From a bacterium (lineage in GTDB: Bacteria > Patescibacteriota > Minisyncoccia > Phycocordibacterales > Phycocordibacteraceae), in the NCBI GenBank assembly GCA_021782715.1, contig JAJXUR010000014.1, positions 1,861-9,718 of the forward strand: a DNA stretch of 7,858 bases, in the 5' to 3' direction. A program made the position numbers and the translations under genes. The notes below the pieces were generated by a model. The model was not told the origin of the DNA. It saw only the letters and a program-made list of their open reading frames with translations, and did no database searches. Positions 1 to 5,979 of this stretch are shown here, one piece after another (the stretch's first letter is position 1; each line of letters opens with the position of its first letter).

Positions 1-113
1 CGGTCGGCGTCTTCATCGGCACCGCTGAGATCGCGCGCGGGGAAGGGCAGAGCAAACAGGAGGCGGAGCAGGCGGCAGCGGAAGCTGGATTGAAAAAGAT
101 GCAGTGGTCTTAG
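1..113 (+). CDS. rnc: Ribonuclease III, C-terminal end (partial)
   Basis: Only the last 36 codons are present, read from base 3 to a TAG at 111-113; the rest lies upstream of the window. The residues fit the end of the double-stranded-RNA-binding domain of RNase III: a beta strand (VGVFIG), a strand with the Gly-rich turn (ARGEG), then the helix-2 signature QSKQEAEQAAAEAGL, whose Ser-Lys and Ala-rich face contact dsRNA in this family. RNase III cuts double-stranded RNA, including rRNA precursors and structured mRNAs. The smc gene follows 30 bp downstream, matching the widely conserved rnc-smc order, which supports the call. The nuclease domain cannot be seen, so catalytic integrity is unknown. 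Confidence 0.85.
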   Translation, partial: VGVFIGTAEIARGEGQSKQEAEQAAAEAGLKKMQWS

Positions 114-126
114 GTGCCGTTTCATT

Positions 127-135
127 TGATACAAT
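127..135 (+). promoter_or_regulatory. Extended -10 promoter of smc (probable leaderless mRNA)
   Basis: TGATACAAT gives a TGn extension plus TACAAT, a 5/6 match to the sigma-70 -10 consensus. No good -35 is visible at 16-18 bp spacing, which extended -10 promoters tolerate. Only 8 nt separate it from the smc ATG, so transcription should begin at or within a base or two of the start codon. No Shine-Dalgarno precedes the gene. The motif lies after the rnc stop, so smc can be transcribed separately from rnc. Confidence 0.6.
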
Positions 136-143
136 AGACGACA

Positions 144-2342
144 ATGCTGAAGCGGCTTGAAATAGTCGGATTTAAATCCTTCGCGAAGAAGACGACGCTT
201 GACTTCGTCAATTCGACGACGGCCATCGTCGGCCCCAACGGGTCGGGTAAATCGAACGTCGCCGAGGCGTTCCGCTTCGCGCTCGGCGAGCAGTCGATGA
301 AGAGTATGCGCGGCAAACGCGCCGAAGACCTCATCTGGGGCGGGTCGCACCTCATGCCGCGCGCGGGTCGCGCGGCGGTCGCCATCGTCTTCGATAATTC
401 CCATCGGCAGTTCAAGATCGATTTCGACGAAGTTTCTATCGAGCGTGCAGTCTTTCGCGACGGTACGAGCGAATACTCCATCAATGGCTCGCGCGTGCGC
501 CTGCGCGATATCGAGGAATTGCTTGCTGGTGCGAACATCGGCGAGACGGGGCACCACATCATCTCTCAGGGCGAGGCGGATCGCATCCTGCTCGCTTCGC
601 CGCGCGATCGCCGCGCGATGCTCGAGGACGCCCTCGGTCTCAAGATGTATGAGTTCAAGAAACAAGAGGCGGCTCGTAAGCTCCTCAAGACCGATGAGAA
701 TATCGCTCAGGTGAATTCGCTCCGCAGGGAGCTCGCGCCGCACCTGCGCTTCCTCGAGAACCAGGTGAAGAAGCTCGAGCGCGCCGACAGTATGCGTGTC
801 GAGCTCATCAGTCTCGCACAGACGTACTTCGCCATCGAAGATGCGTATCTCGCCCAAGAGAAAGCGAAGAACGCCGAAGAGAAACGCGACGCCGCGGAGC
901 GGCTCGCGGTAGCGACCGCCGAGCTCGCTGGTATCGAGGAACGCGTGACGACTGATGCTGAGGGGTTGAAATGGCTCGAGGCGGTACGCAAATCTGAGCG
1001 CGACGTCGAGCGGCTCGGCGGCGAGCGTAGCGCGCTCGCGCGCGAGATCGGTCGTGTCGAGGGAGCGCTTGCCGCCGCAAAGGAACGCAGCGCGCGCGTC
1101 GCGCGCGAGCCGTATGCCAAGGTGCCGCGCGAAGACCTGCTCACGCTCGCACAGGAGGTGGGCAAGCAGAGCGAAGAGGCCGCTACCCCGGAAGCTATCC
1201 GTGCGGCTCTCACCGAAGTCGCGTCGCTCATCAAGAAGTTCGTAAGCCGCTTCGCGGTCCCGGCCGACGATCTCCTTGCCGACGAGGAGCGTACGGCGTA
1301 TGCGCTCGGGAATGAGCATACCGAACTTCTCGCGAAGGATACGAAGCTCGCCGAGGAGCAGGAGCACGCAAAGTCAGCACTTGCTCGCGCCCGCGAGGCG
1401 CTCACGGCACATGACGAGACCGGTCGCGAAATGCGCCGCCGTATTCTCGATATCGCCCAGTCGAAAGCGCATGAGGAGAACGTGCTTACCGCGAACGCTT
1501 CGCGAGAGCGCGAGCTCACGCTCCTTGCGCAGGCGCTCGATCGCAGCAAGGCCGAGGCCGGCGCGCTCGCCGGTCTTGCTGCTGTCACCTATGAGCCGCT
1601 CGCGAGCGTGCCGGAGGAGGACCGTCGCGCGCAGGAAGACCGCAAGCGTTCTCTCGAACGTGTCGAGATACGGCTCGAAGAAGCGGGCGGCACCGGCGAA
1701 GACATCCGTCAGGAATATAAGGAGGTGGGGGAGCGCGAGGCGTTCCTCGCGAGCGAGCTTGAGGATCTCGCGAAATCTGCTGCCGGACTCAAGCTGCTCA
1801 TCGATGATCTCGATACCGAGCTCGCGAAACATTTTTCCGAGGGGCTTGCGTCGGTCAATGCGTCATTCGGCGAATACTTCGGCCTCATGTTCGGCGGCGG
1901 CGGCGCGCGCCTCGCGCTTGAGGAGCCTGAAGCGGCGGAGGAGAGCGAGAGCGAAGAGATGCTTGACGAACCGAAAGAGAAAGAGCGCCCGGGCATCGAA
2001 ATCTCGGTCAACCTTCCGAAGAAGAAAGTACGCTCCCTCATGCAGCTCTCGGGCGGCGAGCGAGCGCTCACGTCGATTGCGCTCATCTTCGCGATGAGCC
2101 AGGTGAACCCGCCGCCATTTTTGATACTGGATGAAACTGATGCTGCCCTTGACGAAGCGAACAGCCGCCGCTACGGCGACATGATCGACAGCCTCGCGAA
2201 GCGTTCGCAGCTCATCGTCATCACCCACAACCGCGAGACCATGAGCCGCGCCTCCATCCTCTACGGCGTGACCATGGGCAATGACGGCGTCTCCAAGCTC
2301 CTCTCGGTCAAGTTCGACGAAGCCGTCTCCGTGGCGAAATAG
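144..2342 (+). CDS. smc: SMC-family chromosome-segregation ATPase, short hinge-less form
   Basis: SMC proteins compact and segregate chromosomes by ATP-driven DNA loop handling. This 732-residue protein has both halves of the ATPase head. The N-terminal half has Walker A GPNGSGKSN (30-38) and a Q-loop ISQGEADRILLASP (140-153). The C-terminal half has the ABC signature LSGGERALTS (635-644), Walker B with catalytic Glu FLILDETDAALDE (659-671) and a switch His (H695). Between them lie about 390 residues that look mostly coiled coil (about 167-320 and 380-560), interrupted by a proline-bearing stretch at about 320-380. Bacterial SMCs are usually about 1,150-1,200 residues with a globular hinge of 150-200 residues; no hinge is recognisable here. 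The reading frame is continuous, so this is not a frameshift artefact. An acidic insert (591-613) sits in the C-terminal head. The position after rnc argues for true SMC over RecN, SbcC or Rad50; no zinc-hook CxxC is present. Confidence 0.88.
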   Translation: MLKRLEIVGFKSFAKKTTLDFVNSTTAIVGPNGSGKSNVAEAFRFALGEQSMKSMRGKRAEDLIWGGSHLMPRAGRAAVAIVFDNSHRQFKIDFDEVSIERAVFRDGTSEYSINGSRVRLRDIEELLAGANIGETGHHIISQGEADRILLASPRDRRAMLEDALGLKMYEFKKQEAARKLLKTDENIAQVNSLRRELAPHLRFLENQVKKLERADSMRVELISLAQTYFAIEDAYLAQEKAKNAEEKRDAAERLAVATAELAGIEERVTTDAEGLKWLEAVRKSERDVERLGGERSALAREIGRVEGALAAAKERSARVAREPYAKVPREDLLTLAQEVGKQSEEAATPEAIRAALTEVASLIKKFVSRFAVPADDLLADEERTAYALGNEHTELLAKDTKLAEEQEHAKSALARAREALTAHDETGREMRRRILDIAQSKAHEENVLTANASRERELTLLAQALDRSKAEAGALAGLAAVTYEPLASVPEEDRRAQEDRKRSLERVEIRLEEAGGTGEDIRQEYKEVGEREAFLASELEDLAKSAAGLKLLIDDLDTELAKHFSEGLASVNASFGEYFGLMFGGGGARLALEEPEAAEESESEEMLDEPKEKERPGIEISVNLPKKKVRSLMQLSGGERALTSIALIFAMSQVNPPPFLILDETDAALDEANSRRYGDMIDSLAKRSQLIVITHNRETMSRASILYGVTMGNDGVSKLLSVKFDEAVSVAK

Positions 2343-2394
2343 GTTCACTTGAGCTATTCTGACGACAGAAGGGAAATTGTTCAACTACATAAGC

Positions 2395-2399
2395 GGAGG
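2395..2399 (+). promoter_or_regulatory. Shine-Dalgarno site of the 62-codon gene
   Basis: GGAGG lies 5 nt before the ATG at 2405. It fixes the start of this small gene and is the strongest Shine-Dalgarno in the window; the conserved genes here lack one. Confidence 0.7.
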
Positions 2400-2404
2400 T
2401 TGCT

Positions 2405-2593
2405 ATGCAACAAAAAGATAGTGTAGTGCCAGTGCGTGGGTCAGAAAAAAGCTGGTTGGCAAATCCAGTTATCCAGAAAAATTTGCGACTGGTGGTCTCC
2501 AATGGAGACACTAAGGATTACGATACGACTCGCGAACTTACGGATGTTGATGTTCGCGAAGTGGTGGGTATTTGCGATGCAGCTCTTCGTTAA
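2405..2593 (+). CDS. Small protein of unknown function (62 aa)
   Basis: I do not recognise this protein. It is 62 residues, begins MQQKDSVVPVRGSEKSWL and ends GICDAALR. It has no signal peptide, no membrane segment and only one cysteine. The second half is acidic with a predicted helix (about residues 43-61, TRELTDVDVREVVGICDAA). A GGAGG Shine-Dalgarno 5 nt before the ATG and a strong intrinsic terminator 9 nt after the TAA support a real, separately terminated gene. It starts 62 bp after smc on the same strand; no convincing promoter of its own is visible, though TATTCT at 2355-2360 could be a weak -10. It looks AT-richer than smc or rnr, which suggests accessory or acquired DNA. Confidence 0.6.
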   Translation: MQQKDSVVPVRGSEKSWLANPVIQKNLRLVVSNGDTKDYDTTRELTDVDVREVVGICDAALR

Positions 2594-2602
2594 ACCGACA
2601 AT

Positions 2603-2635
2603 GCGGCAGGGTTCCCACCCTGCCGCGATATTTTT
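2603..2635 (+). terminator. Intrinsic terminator after the 62-codon gene
   Basis: A perfect 10-bp GC-rich stem (GCGGCAGGGT at 2603-2612, ACCCTGCCGC at 2617-2626) with a TCCC loop is followed by GATATTTTT. The T run is on the + strand side only, so it terminates rightward transcription. Its T run abuts the stop codon of the antisense rnr relic. Confidence 0.85.
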
Positions 2636-2711
2636 ATACAACCGGAACGAAGTCGAGTTCCTTCTCCATCACGCGCGCGTCGGCGAGCTTCACCTTGATG
2701 GGATCGCCGAG
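2634..2711 (-). pseudogene. Relic of the rnr 3' end (last 25 codons plus stop)
   Basis: Read on the - strand, these 78 bases encode the last 25 residues of RNase R plus TAA, matching the C-terminus of the complete rnr at 3970-4047 in frame. By hand alignment 69 of 78 bases match. Of the seven codons that differ, five are synonymous and two change the residue (Ala to Asp, Ile to Val). That pattern implies divergence while still part of a working gene, followed by stranding. Similarity stops abruptly at 2711; there is no start codon and no remaining rnr upstream of it. It cannot make RNase R and is probably a scar of insertion or recombination. Confidence 0.88.
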
Positions 2712-2721
2712 ACTGGACGAT

Positions 2722-2744
2722 TGTGCAACACCTGGTGTTGCACA
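2722..2744 (+). repeat. Left 23-bp hairpin palindrome of the transposase unit
   Basis: A perfect 11-bp palindrome with arms TGTGCAACACC (2722-2732) and GGTGTTGCACA (2734-2744) around a central T. An identical 23-bp copy lies at 3452-3474. In both copies GCRTTGC follows at the same offset on the same strand (here 2749-2755), so the two units are direct repeats. It lies 29 bp before the transposase ATG. It is probably a recognition hairpin for the Y1 transposase, by analogy with IS200/IS605 end hairpins and REP sequences. Confidence 0.85.
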
Positions 2745-2773
2745 CGAGGCGTTGCCGCGAGAAGATTAGGGAT

Positions 2774-3442
2774 ATGCCTATACGGACTACGATATTTGCA
2801 CCAGGAGAGCACTATCACCTCTGCATTCGTGGGAACAACAAACAGAATATCTTTAGGAACAATGCCGACAGGATGCGCATGCTGTTCCTCGCCACTCATC
2901 TTCAATCGCCAGAATCAATACGGAACATAAGCAGGGAAATATCGAGGCTCGGAATCACCGAAATATGGGATACGACAACAGACTTGATCTCGCAGATCAT
3001 AAAGACGCGCTACGTCACGCTCGAAGCGTTTGCCTTTATGGATAATCATTTACACCTAATGGCTCGTGAGGATGAGGAGTCAGGCATCGTCCGGTACATG
3101 CAGAGAGTCTTGAATGCCTATGCGAAGTATTCGAATACGAAATACGAGACGGTCGGGCATCTTTTCCAGGGACCATATCGCGCTGTGCATATCGAAGATA
3201 ACGATCAGTTGCTTTACCTCTCAACGTACATTCATCGCAATCCTCGGGAACTTCCGGGAATAGCGGGCAGGGAACATGGGTATGCGTGGTCGAGTTATCG
3301 CGATTATCTCGGTCCGAATCGTTTCAGAGAATTGCTTGATCCGTCCATCATTCTTGATCAATTTGAAACAGCGGATGAGTATCAAGCTTTCGTTGATTCG
3401 AGCGTAGCGAAAGATGAAGCTTACCTGTTTGACCCGTTTTGA
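2774..3442 (+). CDS. Y1 (HUH) transposase, IS200-like / REP-associated type
   Basis: This 222-residue protein fits the Y1_Tnp family, which cuts and rejoins single-stranded DNA at hairpins through a 5'-phosphotyrosine link. It has the N-terminal strand HYHLCIRGNNKQNIF (13-27), the metal-binding HUH motif in FMDNHLHLM (H92 and H94), the tyrosine helix YMQRVLNAYAKYSN (catalytic Tyr probably 116 or 119), GHLFQGPYRA (128-137), YIHRNP (152-157) and WSSYRDYL (172-179). Its length, above the roughly 150 residues of classic IS200 TnpA, and the extra C-terminal part resemble RAYT-type proteins. All key residues appear present, so it may be active. ATG 2774 is preferred: the in-frame GTG at 2723 lies inside the left palindrome and adds 17 unlike residues. 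The Shine-Dalgarno is weak (TTAGGGAT). The stop codon overlaps the repeat GATTAGGGA. Confidence 0.88.
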   Translation: MPIRTTIFAPGEHYHLCIRGNNKQNIFRNNADRMRMLFLATHLQSPESIRNISREISRLGITEIWDTTTDLISQIIKTRYVTLEAFAFMDNHLHLMAREDEESGIVRYMQRVLNAYAKYSNTKYETVGHLFQGPYRAVHIEDNDQLLYLSTYIHRNPRELPGIAGREHGYAWSSYRDYLGPNRFRELLDPSIILDQFETADEYQAFVDSSVAKDEAYLFDPF

Positions 3443-3451
3443 TTAGGGAAG

Positions 3452-3474
3452 TGTGCAACACCTGGTGTTGCACA
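3452..3474 (+). repeat. Right 23-bp hairpin palindrome of the transposase unit
   Basis: Identical to the copy at 2722-2744: arms TGTGCAACACC (3452-3462) and GGTGTTGCACA (3464-3474) around a central T, followed at the same offset by GCATTGC (3479-3485). It begins 9 bp after the transposase stop codon. No T tract follows, so a terminator role is unlikely; a transposase-binding hairpin is the better reading. Confidence 0.85.
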
Positions 3475-3494
3475 AATAGCATTGCGAAGTAGTT

Positions 3495-3523
3495 TTGACT
3501 GAAGGCGAGATAGCGAGTAGATT
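3495..3523 (+). promoter_or_regulatory. Candidate sigma-70 promoter of the cysteine-pair gene
   Basis: TTGACT (3495-3500, 5/6 to the -35 consensus) and TAGATT (3518-3523, 4/6 to the -10) are separated by 17 bp. The start site would fall near 3530, leaving a leader of about 40 nt with an AAAGG ribosome site. It lies between the right hairpin and the gene, so the gene would be transcribed independently of the transposase. Confidence 0.5.
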
Positions 3524-3569
3524 GTCCATTGGGCAAATGGCGCTCATTTGATAAGAAAGGTGCACAGTG

Positions 3570-3926
3570 ATGACTGAAACGACAACGGCAGTCCAAGGGT
3601 TGCTGGAAGAGCTGGCTGGTGTTTCTTGGTGTGAAGTCACCGGTTCCGGGGATGACCATCCACTGGAAGATGCGACAATACCGAGCCGTCCCGGCGTTCT
3701 GTATCGTCGCAAGAAGGCGAACCCAAACCAGATATACACGAGGATGGGGACTGCATGGAGCTGTGCGACTTGCGGTGCCGAGATACTTGGAGGAAAGGTC
3801 GCTCATACGGTTCGCGACGGTCCGTTCCCTTGTTCGGGTAGTGGCGAAGTTCAGTATGAATATGTTCCATACTGTCCCGCCTGCGAGAGCCCGCCGAACT
3901 TTCACGGAAGCCCCGTCCCTGGCTGA
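3570..3926 (+). CDS. Small cysteine-pair (zinc-ribbon-like) protein, unknown function
   Basis: The 118-residue product has two CxxC knuckles, CATC (65-68) and CPAC (102-105), plus C21 and C88 and a nearby H79. Two CxxC pairs about 35 residues apart suggest a treble-clef or zinc-ribbon fold that binds one structural zinc. Between them is the segment VRDGPFPCSGSGEVQYEY. The N-terminal 40 residues are acidic. I see no signal peptide, membrane helix or enzyme motif and cannot name a family. AAAGG at 3556-3560 is 9 nt from ATG 3570; the in-frame GTG at 3567, at 6 nt spacing, is an alternative start adding one Met. A promoter precedes it and a strong terminator begins 4 bp after the TGA, so it looks like a self-contained cassette. 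It lies inside the segment bracketed by the duplicated rnr end. Confidence 0.65.
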   Translation: MTETTTAVQGLLEELAGVSWCEVTGSGDDHPLEDATIPSRPGVLYRRKKANPNQIYTRMGTAWSCATCGAEILGGKVAHTVRDGPFPCSGSGEVQYEYVPYCPACESPPNFHGSPVPG

Positions 3927-3930
3927 TTAA

Positions 3931-3971
3931 CCGCCTTCACGAAGCCGTGGAGGCGGCTTCTATTTTATTTT
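3931..3971 (+). terminator. Intrinsic terminator after the cysteine-pair gene
   Basis: An 11-bp stem with one G-T pair (CCGCCTTCACG at 3931-3941, CGTGGAGGCGG at 3946-3956) and an AAGC loop is followed by CTTCTATTTTATTTTAT. The T-rich tail is on the + strand; on the - strand the stem is followed by TTAATC only, so it is a poor terminator for rnr. Confidence 0.8.
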
Positions 3972-5949
3972 ATACAACCGGGACGAAGTCGAGCTCTTTC
4001 TCCATGATGCGAGCTGCGGCGAGCTTCACTTTGATGGGATCGCCGAGGCGGTAGGCCTTGTGCGTGCGCTTGCCCACGAGCTGATAATGCTTCTCGTCGT
4101 ATTCGAAATAGTCGTCGCCAACGTCCTTGATGCGAATCATGCCGTCGGCATGCGTGGTCTGCTCCTCGACGTACAGGCCGCGCTCGGTGACGCCCGAGAT
4201 GACCGCGTCGAACTCCTGGCCGACCTTCTCGGCGAGGAATTCGACCTGCTTCATCTTGATCGAGTCGCGCTCGGCAGAGGCGGCCGCGACCTCGCGCTCG
4301 GAGGCGTGGAGGGCGAGCTTGTCGAACTCCGACATCTCCTGTGGCGTGATAGGATCGCCACCGGCATGCGCCTTCACGAGGCGGTGGATGATGAGGTCGG
4401 GGTAGCGGCGGATAGGCGAGGTGAAGTGCGTGTAGAAGTCGAAGGCGAGGCCGAAGTGGCCGATGTTGCGCGTCGTATAGACGGCTTTGCTCATGGAGCG
4501 GAGCGTCGCGGTCTTCACGAGGTATTCCTCGGGCTTGCCCTTCACCGCTTCGAGCAATTTATTCAGCTCTGCGCCGGTCACGTTGCCGGCGCCCGAGGTC
4601 TGCAGATGGTAGCCCATGATGCGTAGGAGATTCGCGAGGTTCTCGATGCGGTCGGTGTCCGGCGCGTCGTGCACGCGATAGAGCGAAGAGAGGTGTGCGC
4701 CGCCCTGCTTGGTGAGCTTCGAGAGATGTTTCGCGACCGCCTCATTCGCCAGCAGCATGAAGTCCTCGATGAGGAGGTTCGTCGCTTTGCGCTCTTTGAG
4801 GCGGATGGCTATCGGCTTGCCGGTCTCGTCGAGCTCGACTTTCACTTCGGCGGTATCGAATTCGATGGCACCCTTGGCCGCGCGGCGCGCGCGAATCTTC
4901 TTCGAGAGGTCGAGGAGTGTCGAGAGCTCGGCGTGCAGGTCGCCCTGGCCTTCGTCGAGTGTCTTCTGCGCGTCTTCGTACGTGTAACGGCGATCGCTAT
5001 GGATGACGGTCTCGCCGAACCACTCGTTGACGATGTTCGCATCTTTGTCGAGCGTGAAGACGGCCGAGACGGCGAGGCGGTCCTGATCAGGGTTAAGCGA
5101 GCAGAGGTCAGTCGAGAGGATATGCGGGAGCATCGGGATGGTGCGATCGACGAGGTAGACGGAAGTCGCACGTTCACGCGCTTCGGTATCGAGCGCATTG
5201 CCCGGCTTCACAAAGAAAGAGACGTCGGCGATGTGGACGCCGACCTCGATGGTGCCGCCTTCGAGCGTACGCACCGAAAGCGCGTCGTCGAAGTCCTTTG
5301 CGTCGACAGGGTCGATGGTGCAGGTCGGCACCGAGCGGAAGTCTCGGCGCGGTGAGTCGGCACCGACGCGTGCGACCTCGTCGGTAATCATCGCGCGGCC
5401 GTGTTCTTCAAGGCGCTTCGCTTCAGCGAGGACGCCGGGCGGGAAGGTGGAAGAGAACCCTTGATCGAGCGCGAGCGCGCGCATCTCGGTCTCGTGCACG
5501 CCGGCCTTGCCGATGACTTCGACTATCTCGCCGAGCGGATAGTCCTTATCGGCGTCCCAGCTCACGAGCTTCACGAGTACTTTGTCGCCAATCGGCGCAG
5601 TGCCGATTGTCCCGAGCGGAGTCGAGGGACTGATAACGATAGGAACATACATTTTCTTGAAATCTGGTTGCAGAAACACGAGGCCATTCTCCTCGATGAG
5701 CGTGCCGACGAAGGTCTCGCGCTGCCGGGAGACGATTTCGACGACCTTGCCAGCGGAGCGCGGCGGCATGCGGCCCGAGGGATCGCGGTAGGCGCCCATG
5801 GGGGTGACCTTCACGATGTCGCCCGAGAGCGCATGGCCGGCCCACTCCGGCGGGATGATGAGGTCCTCCTGGTCTTCGCCCACCGGGAAGAAGCCGAAAC
5901 CCTTGCGGGTCATCGTTATTGGTCCTTCGAGGGGTGCGTCTGGCGCCAT
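3970..5949 (-). CDS. rnr: RNase R / RNase II family 3'-5' exoribonuclease
   Basis: RNase R degrades structured RNA processively from the 3' end. The 659-residue protein shows an N-terminal cold-shock domain (KGFGFFPVGEDQEDLIIP, 16-33), a second OB-fold (about 79-148), the RNB catalytic core with TIDPVDAKDFDDALS (211-225; metal-binding Asp213, 219, 221, 222), the conserved YTHFTSPIRRYPDLIIHR (506-523), and a C-terminal S1 domain (about 577-659). It lacks the N-terminal helix-turn-helix and the lysine-rich tail of the 813-residue E. coli enzyme, so unwinding of structured RNA may differ. I prefer ATG 5949 over the in-frame GTG at 5958 because that GTG overlaps the -10 box and the ATG lies exactly where transcription should start. 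It is convergent with the cysteine-pair gene. A diverged copy of its last 78 bp lies at 2634-2711. Confidence 0.93.
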   Translation of the reverse strand: MAPDAPLEGPITMTRKGFGFFPVGEDQEDLIIPPEWAGHALSGDIVKVTPMGAYRDPSGRMPPRSAGKVVEIVSRQRETFVGTLIEENGLVFLQPDFKKMYVPIVISPSTPLGTIGTAPIGDKVLVKLVSWDADKDYPLGEIVEVIGKAGVHETEMRALALDQGFSSTFPPGVLAEAKRLEEHGRAMITDEVARVGADSPRRDFRSVPTCTIDPVDAKDFDDALSVRTLEGGTIEVGVHIADVSFFVKPGNALDTEARERATSVYLVDRTIPMLPHILSTDLCSLNPDQDRLAVSAVFTLDKDANIVNEWFGETVIHSDRRYTYEDAQKTLDEGQGDLHAELSTLLDLSKKIRARRAAKGAIEFDTAEVKVELDETGKPIAIRLKERKATNLLIEDFMLLANEAVAKHLSKLTKQGGAHLSSLYRVHDAPDTDRIENLANLLRIMGYHLQTSGAGNVTGAELNKLLEAVKGKPEEYLVKTATLRSMSKAVYTTRNIGHFGLAFDFYTHFTSPIRRYPDLIIHRLVKAHAGGDPITPQEMSEFDKLALHASEREVAAASAERDSIKMKQVEFLAEKVGQEFDAVISGVTERGLYVEEQTTHADGMIRIKDVGDDYFEYDEKHYQLVGKRTHKAYRLGDPIKVKLAAARIMEKELDFVPVV

Positions 5950-5956
5950 TTCTCTC

Positions 5957-5965
5957 ACTGTAGCA
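5957..5965 (-). promoter_or_regulatory. Extended -10 promoter of rnr (probable leaderless mRNA)
   Basis: On the - strand the sequence reads TGCTACAGT, a TGn extension plus TACAGT (4/6). Seven nt separate it from the ATG at 5949, so the transcript should start at or one base before the start codon. Its -35 region, at 17-bp spacing (about 5980-5985), overlaps the -10 of the divergent rightward promoter. Confidence 0.55.
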
Positions 5966-5979
5966 GATTCCGTGGCAGG

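Larger units (their letters stand above)
2722..3474 (+). mobile_element. IS200-like / RAYT element: Y1 transposase between identical hairpins
   Basis: The unit is hairpin, transposase gene, hairpin. Same-strand subterminal hairpins are how single-strand Y1 transposases mark element ends, while REP-associated tyrosine transposases (RAYTs) are flanked by REP palindromes; the layout fits either. There are no terminal inverted repeats and no target-site duplication, as expected for this class. True cleavage points would lie some bases outside the hairpins and cannot be placed from one copy. No TnpB/IscB-like accessory gene is present. The element sits right beside the rnr relic (10 bp away). Confidence 0.7.

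Noticed and set aside
707..1588. Long open frame (293 codons) on the - strand inside smc
   Set aside because: It is antisense to a clearly coding gene, Ser/Arg/Ala-rich, has no motif, and arises from GC-rich codon bias in smc.
2723..2773. GTG start giving the transposase 17 more residues
   Set aside because: The GTG and the following codons lie within the palindrome, and the added residues do not resemble a Y1 transposase N-terminus.
2722..3474. Possible CRISPR-like pair of repeats
   Set aside because: Only two copies, separated by a 707-bp coding region rather than a spacer; the transposase explains them.
3619..3930. Alternative 103-codon frame overlapping the cysteine-pair gene
   Set aside because: It has no ribosome site or recognisable motif; the frame at 3570 has paired CxxC motifs, an AAAGG site and a well-placed promoter.
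4060..5355. Several long + strand frames across rnr (188 and 228 codons)
   Set aside because: They are antisense to rnr, with low-complexity Arg/Glu/Leu composition and no family motif; they are shadows of the RNB gene.
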